9,679 nucleotides of DNA from assembly GCA_050743625.1 (NCBI GenBank), contig JBOGED010000289.1, positions 1 to 9,679 on the forward strand. The letters run 5' to 3'. Shown in pieces: positions 7,725-9,679 of this stretch. Position numbers and translations under genes: made by a program. The DNA is from JBOGED01 sp050743625 (GTDB taxonomy: Bacteria > Actinomycetota > Nitriliruptoria > Euzebyales > Egibacteraceae). Each line of letters starts with the position of its first letter. The first letter of the stretch is position 1. The notes under the pieces are model-generated. The model ran no database searches, was not told the DNA's origin, and was given only the letters and a program-made list of their open reading frames with translations.

Positions 7725-7729
7725 CCTCC
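7725..7729 (-). promoter_or_regulatory. Ribosome binding site for pepM, favouring a TTG start
   Basis: On the minus strand GGAGG is followed by seven bases and then TTG-ACC-GCG. No ATG or GTG stands at a suitable distance, so this site decides the start. It lies in the short gap between the dioxygenase stop (7737-7739) and the mutase. Confidence 0.65.
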
Positions 7730-7736
7730 AGGAAGG

Positions 7737-9088
7737 TCAGTACCAGAGCCGGTCCTCGGCGACGTAGCGGCCGACCCCACCGCTGGCCATCGCGCCGAGC
7801 GCGAACCTGACCTCAGGCGTGACGGTCCCGCGGATGCGAAGCAGCAGCACCCGCGGGCGACCGCCGACGGGGACGGTGAGGCACAGCGGCACCCTCGGCA
7901 TCACGTACGCCGAGTCGCCTGGGTCCAGCCGCTCGGCGAGCTCCTCGCCGCCGCGCCGCCAGCGCATACAGACCGGCTCGCCGCCGAGCACATAGGCGTA
8001 CTGGTGCTGGTACGTCGTGAGCCAGGCGTCGGGGCGCGCGTGCGGCGCGAGCACCTCGACCTCCAGCGCGCTGGTGTGCGGGTGCAGCGGGTCGCCGGCG
8101 AGCTGAGCGATCCGGTAGGACGGCCGGTCGGCGTCCGGGTACCCCCAGCGCCGGGCGGTGCGGGCTGTCTGGATCGACACACCGCCGCGAGCGTGGGTCC
8201 GGGCGGCCAGCAACTCGCGCACCGGCACGCCAAGCGCGGTCGCCAACGCGGTCAGCTCGGCCCACCCGGGGCGATCCTCGTCAGCGCACAGCGCCCGCAC
8301 GCGCGCCTCGACGAGCCCGGACCGGCCGGCCAACTCGGCGGCCGTCATGGCACGCGCGTCCAGGAACGAGCGCAGCAGCGCGCCGTGCGACCCGACCGGC
8401 AGCGCGAGGTCCTCCGTGGCACGACTGCCCAGCGTGGACAGCTCCCGTTGGGCGTCGCCGGACAGGTCGCCGCCGTAGGTCAACGCGAGGATAACGGCCG
8501 GCTCCACGTCCGAGCGCGCCGCGAACGAGTGTGGCGCGAACGGCACGCCCCACACCGAGTCGCCGGTCGTCATGGGGACGCAGTGGGACTCGTCGTCCCA
8601 GCGGTAGTAGTAGTTGACGGGGCCGACGAAGTAGGTGAACTGGTAGAGCAGGTGGCCCTGGTTCCACTGCACCGCCGGGTTCGCCGGGTCGTCGTCGTCC
8701 ACGACGCGCAGCATCCGGATCCACTCCGGGCGGTACGAGGCCAGGCGCGACATCGCGGTGTCGCGGTACTCGTAGTACGGGCGGCCACCACGCTCGATCA
8801 CCCTGGCGCTCGCGACGGACTCCTTGAGCCGGTGCACCCGCACGCCGTCCGGAGCGTCGTCGTGGATCGGCAGCAGGTCGCGCTCGTTGAGCGGCCACAC
8901 CTGCGCGGCCCGGCTGACCAGCTCCCACGTGATCGGCAGCTGGCCGGTGGTGTACTCGGCGAACGCACCCGTCTCCAGGCCGAGGTCAGCCTCGGCGTCG
9001 CGTCGTTGCGCTTCAGGTCGTTGGCCACCGACCGCAGCAGCGCGGCGGCCCTGCCACGAAAGTCCTCCTCCGGCCCCAGCTTCACCAT
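7737..9088 (-). CDS. HEPD/MPnS-family non-heme iron oxygenase with His-Gln-His triad, interrupted by an apparent 1-nt frameshift
   Basis: The frame continuous up to 8900 encodes the cupin and C-terminal half of a 2-hydroxyethylphosphonate dioxygenase / methylphosphonate synthase. Numbering from the GTG at 8900, the iron ligands are predicted as His83 (NQGH), Gln87 four residues later, and His124 (PFAPH). Gly118 stands where classical HEPD has its ligand Glu (GDSYVEP in Streptomyces viridochromogenes, GDSVWGV here). Residues about 170-235 form a helix-turn-helix-like segment and about 250-370 a second cupin, the two-repeat family layout. The matching N-terminus, including NDLKR with a probable phosphonate-site lysine, is in another frame just upstream. 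Restoring one base near 8994 joins both into about 450 residues, close to 443 of the known HEPD. The ATG at 9088 has a good GGAGAAG; ATG 9103 is the alternative. Product: hydroxymethyl- or methylphosphonate. S. albus HEPD also uses His-Gln-His, so HEPD is favoured. Confidence 0.82.
8985..9008 (-). other. Frameshift site in the dioxygenase gene
   Basis: Upstream the minus-strand frame from 9088/9103 reads family-like N-terminal sequence (EEDFRGRAAALLRSVAND, then LKRNDAT); downstream the family-like sequence continues one frame back (EADLGLETGAFAEYTTG, then VWPLNERDLLPI). Inserting a single C in the CC of CCGAG (plus-strand 8991-8995, CTCGG to CTCGGG) gives NDATPEADLGLETG without gaps. The downstream frame has a stop (TGA) just above 9107 and no ATG or GTG before 8900. 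The upstream frame, unrepaired, ends at 8798 after about 100 residues. A sequencing or assembly error in GC-rich DNA is as likely as a real mutation. Confidence 0.8.
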
Positions 9089-9091
9089 CGG

Positions 9092-9098
9092 CTTCTCC
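9092..9098 (-). promoter_or_regulatory. Ribosome binding site upstream of ATG 9088
   Basis: GGAGAAG on the minus strand ends three nt before ATG 9088, with six nt between its GGAG core and the start. It lies within the codons after ATG 9103, which itself has no clear purine-rich site. It therefore favours the second ATG as start of the dioxygenase. Confidence 0.5.
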
Positions 9099-9110
9099 GT
9101 CATGTCGGGA

Positions 9111-9679
9111 TCAATAGGGGTGTGGAGACCGCGCGAGCAGGCGGGCCGCGCGGTGCAGCAGATCGCTGGTGGCTCGGTCAAGGCCGATCGCGTGGCCGGA
9201 CAGCGGGGTGTGCGAGCAGCCGCGCAGCATCTTCCCCTCGCCATGCCCGATGCCGTAGTCGACCTCGTCAAGCTGATCGCGGCCGGCGCGCTCGACCATG
9301 GCGTAGAACGCCGCGCCGAAGTAGGCGTACGGCAGCGCGTGGCCCGCGTCCGTGGCGCCCGCGTAGACCATATGGGCCGAGCGCCCGTACCGGACCGACA
9401 CCGAGCACGCGACCAGCGCGCCGTCGTGGAAGACGCCGTGCACGCCGAGGTCGTCGCCGAACGCCTCGTGGAGCCGGGACAGCCGCGCGCGCTCGGCGGC
9501 GAGGTCGGCGCGCTGGCCATAGCGGCGCAGTAGCGCGCACCGGCATTCGAGGACCTCGGCCACGCGCTCCTCGAGCACGACCGGGCTAAGCACCGCGCCG
9601 GACCCTGCCAGTCTCCGGCGCTGCCGGGCGATCTCCCTGCGTCGCTTGGAGCTCAGACCGTCCAGGTACGACCCCCAAT
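9111..9679 (-). CDS. GNAT/FemX-like transferase, DhpK-type (5' truncated by window edge)
   Basis: The last 188 residues of a protein whose start lies beyond the right edge; the frame is open to the edge, so the internal GTG at 9593 is not the true start. The visible part begins near WGSYLDGLSSKRRREIARQR and continues with a second GNAT fold: AYFGAAFYAMVERA, then VDYGIGHGEGKMLRGCSHTP. These blocks align with the C-terminal domain of the fusion protein in this operon (EYAAGLSAKRRTTV, TYFEASFYAALD, SYGMGSDEAKRLRGC), so the two are paralogues of the FemX/BioF2-like family. In dehydrophos biosynthesis two such proteins, DhpH-C and DhpK, add amino acids from aminoacyl-tRNA. A similar peptide-bond-forming role is the best inference; plain N-acetylation for self-protection is the main alternative. 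The stop is seven nt before ATG 9103 and 22 nt before ATG 9088, so it is cotranscribed. Confidence 0.78.
   Translation of the reverse strand, partial: WGSYLDGLSSKRRREIARQRRRLAGSGAVLSPVVLEERVAEVLECRCALLRRYGQRADLAAERARLSRLHEAFGDDLGVHGVFHDGALVACSVSVRYGRSAHMVYAGATDAGHALPYAYFGAAFYAMVERAGRDQLDEVDYGIGHGEGKMLRGCSHTPLSGHAIGLDRATSDLLHRAARLLARSPHPY

Noticed and set aside
7737..8900. The dioxygenase as a complete 387-residue gene starting at GTG 8900
   Set aside because: There is no ribosome binding site before this GTG, and family-like sequence continues upstream both in the same frame (to about 8990) and then, after a shift, to 9088.
8985..9008. Programmed -1 ribosomal frameshift
   Set aside because: No X-XXY-YYZ slippery heptamer or obvious downstream pseudoknot is visible; a missing base in a CC doublet explains the data more simply.
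7737..9088. Firm call of methylphosphonate synthase from the His-Gln-His triad
   Set aside because: S. albus HEPD is reported to share this triad, and the PhpE-like neighbour fits hydroxymethylphosphonate better, so the product was left open.
7236..9533. Very long plus-strand open frame (765 codons) opposite pepM and the dioxygenase
   Set aside because: Its translation is Arg/Ala/His-rich low-complexity sequence without domain resemblance, and it lies opposite genes with clear catalytic motifs. Such frames arise from the high GC third-position bias.

Overview
The window is a high-GC (roughly 70 %), tightly packed stretch from an actinomycete, judged from base composition, third-position GC bias, GTG/TTG start use and the gene families present. 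Every supported gene lies on the minus strand, so the biological reading order is right to left. No rRNA, tRNA, CRISPR array, transposase or regulator was seen, and the operon promoter must lie beyond the right edge.

It is most of a phosphonate (C-P bond) natural-product gene cluster. In transcription order: (1) the 3' part of a GNAT/FemX-like, DhpK-type acyl or aminoacyl transferase, cut by the window edge (9111-9679); (2) a hydroxyethylphosphonate dioxygenase / methylphosphonate synthase family protein (7737-9088), apparently broken by a one-base frameshift near 8994; (3) phosphoenolpyruvate mutase with an intact EDK-x5-NS motif (6851-7717); (4) phosphonopyruvate decarboxylase (5742-6854); (5) an iron-type alcohol dehydrogenase, a predicted phosphonoacetaldehyde reductase (4621-5745); (6) a D-2-hydroxyacid dehydrogenase-fold enzyme resembling PhpE (3577-4617); (7) a 766-residue fusion of a PLP aminotransferase-fold domain and a GNAT/FemX-like domain, the DhpH layout (1280-3580); (8) an MFS exporter (30-1283). 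Four neighbouring pairs share an ATGA stop/start overlap and the other gaps are 3-22 nt, so this looks like one translationally coupled operon.

Inferred pathway: PEP -> phosphonopyruvate -> phosphonoacetaldehyde -> 2-hydroxyethylphosphonate (HEP) -> a C1 phosphonate (hydroxymethylphosphonate if the dioxygenase is HEPD-like, methylphosphonate if MPnS-like) -> oxidation to a formylphosphonate-level intermediate by the PhpE-like enzyme -> possible amination by the PLP domain to aminomethylphosphonate -> one or two amino acids added by the two GNAT-type domains, perhaps from aminoacyl-tRNA as in dehydrophos -> export by MFS. This order is inference from families and neighbourhood. The combination mixes the phosphinothricin front end (HEPD plus PhpE) with the dehydrophos back end (DhpH plus DhpK), and predicts a short phosphonopeptide on a one-carbon phosphonate.

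The oddest sequence structures are a pair of 63-bp-spaced direct repeats in the interdomain linker of the fusion protein, one containing a perfect 22-bp palindrome, and the frameshift that separates the N-terminal helical segment of the dioxygenase from its catalytic cupin.
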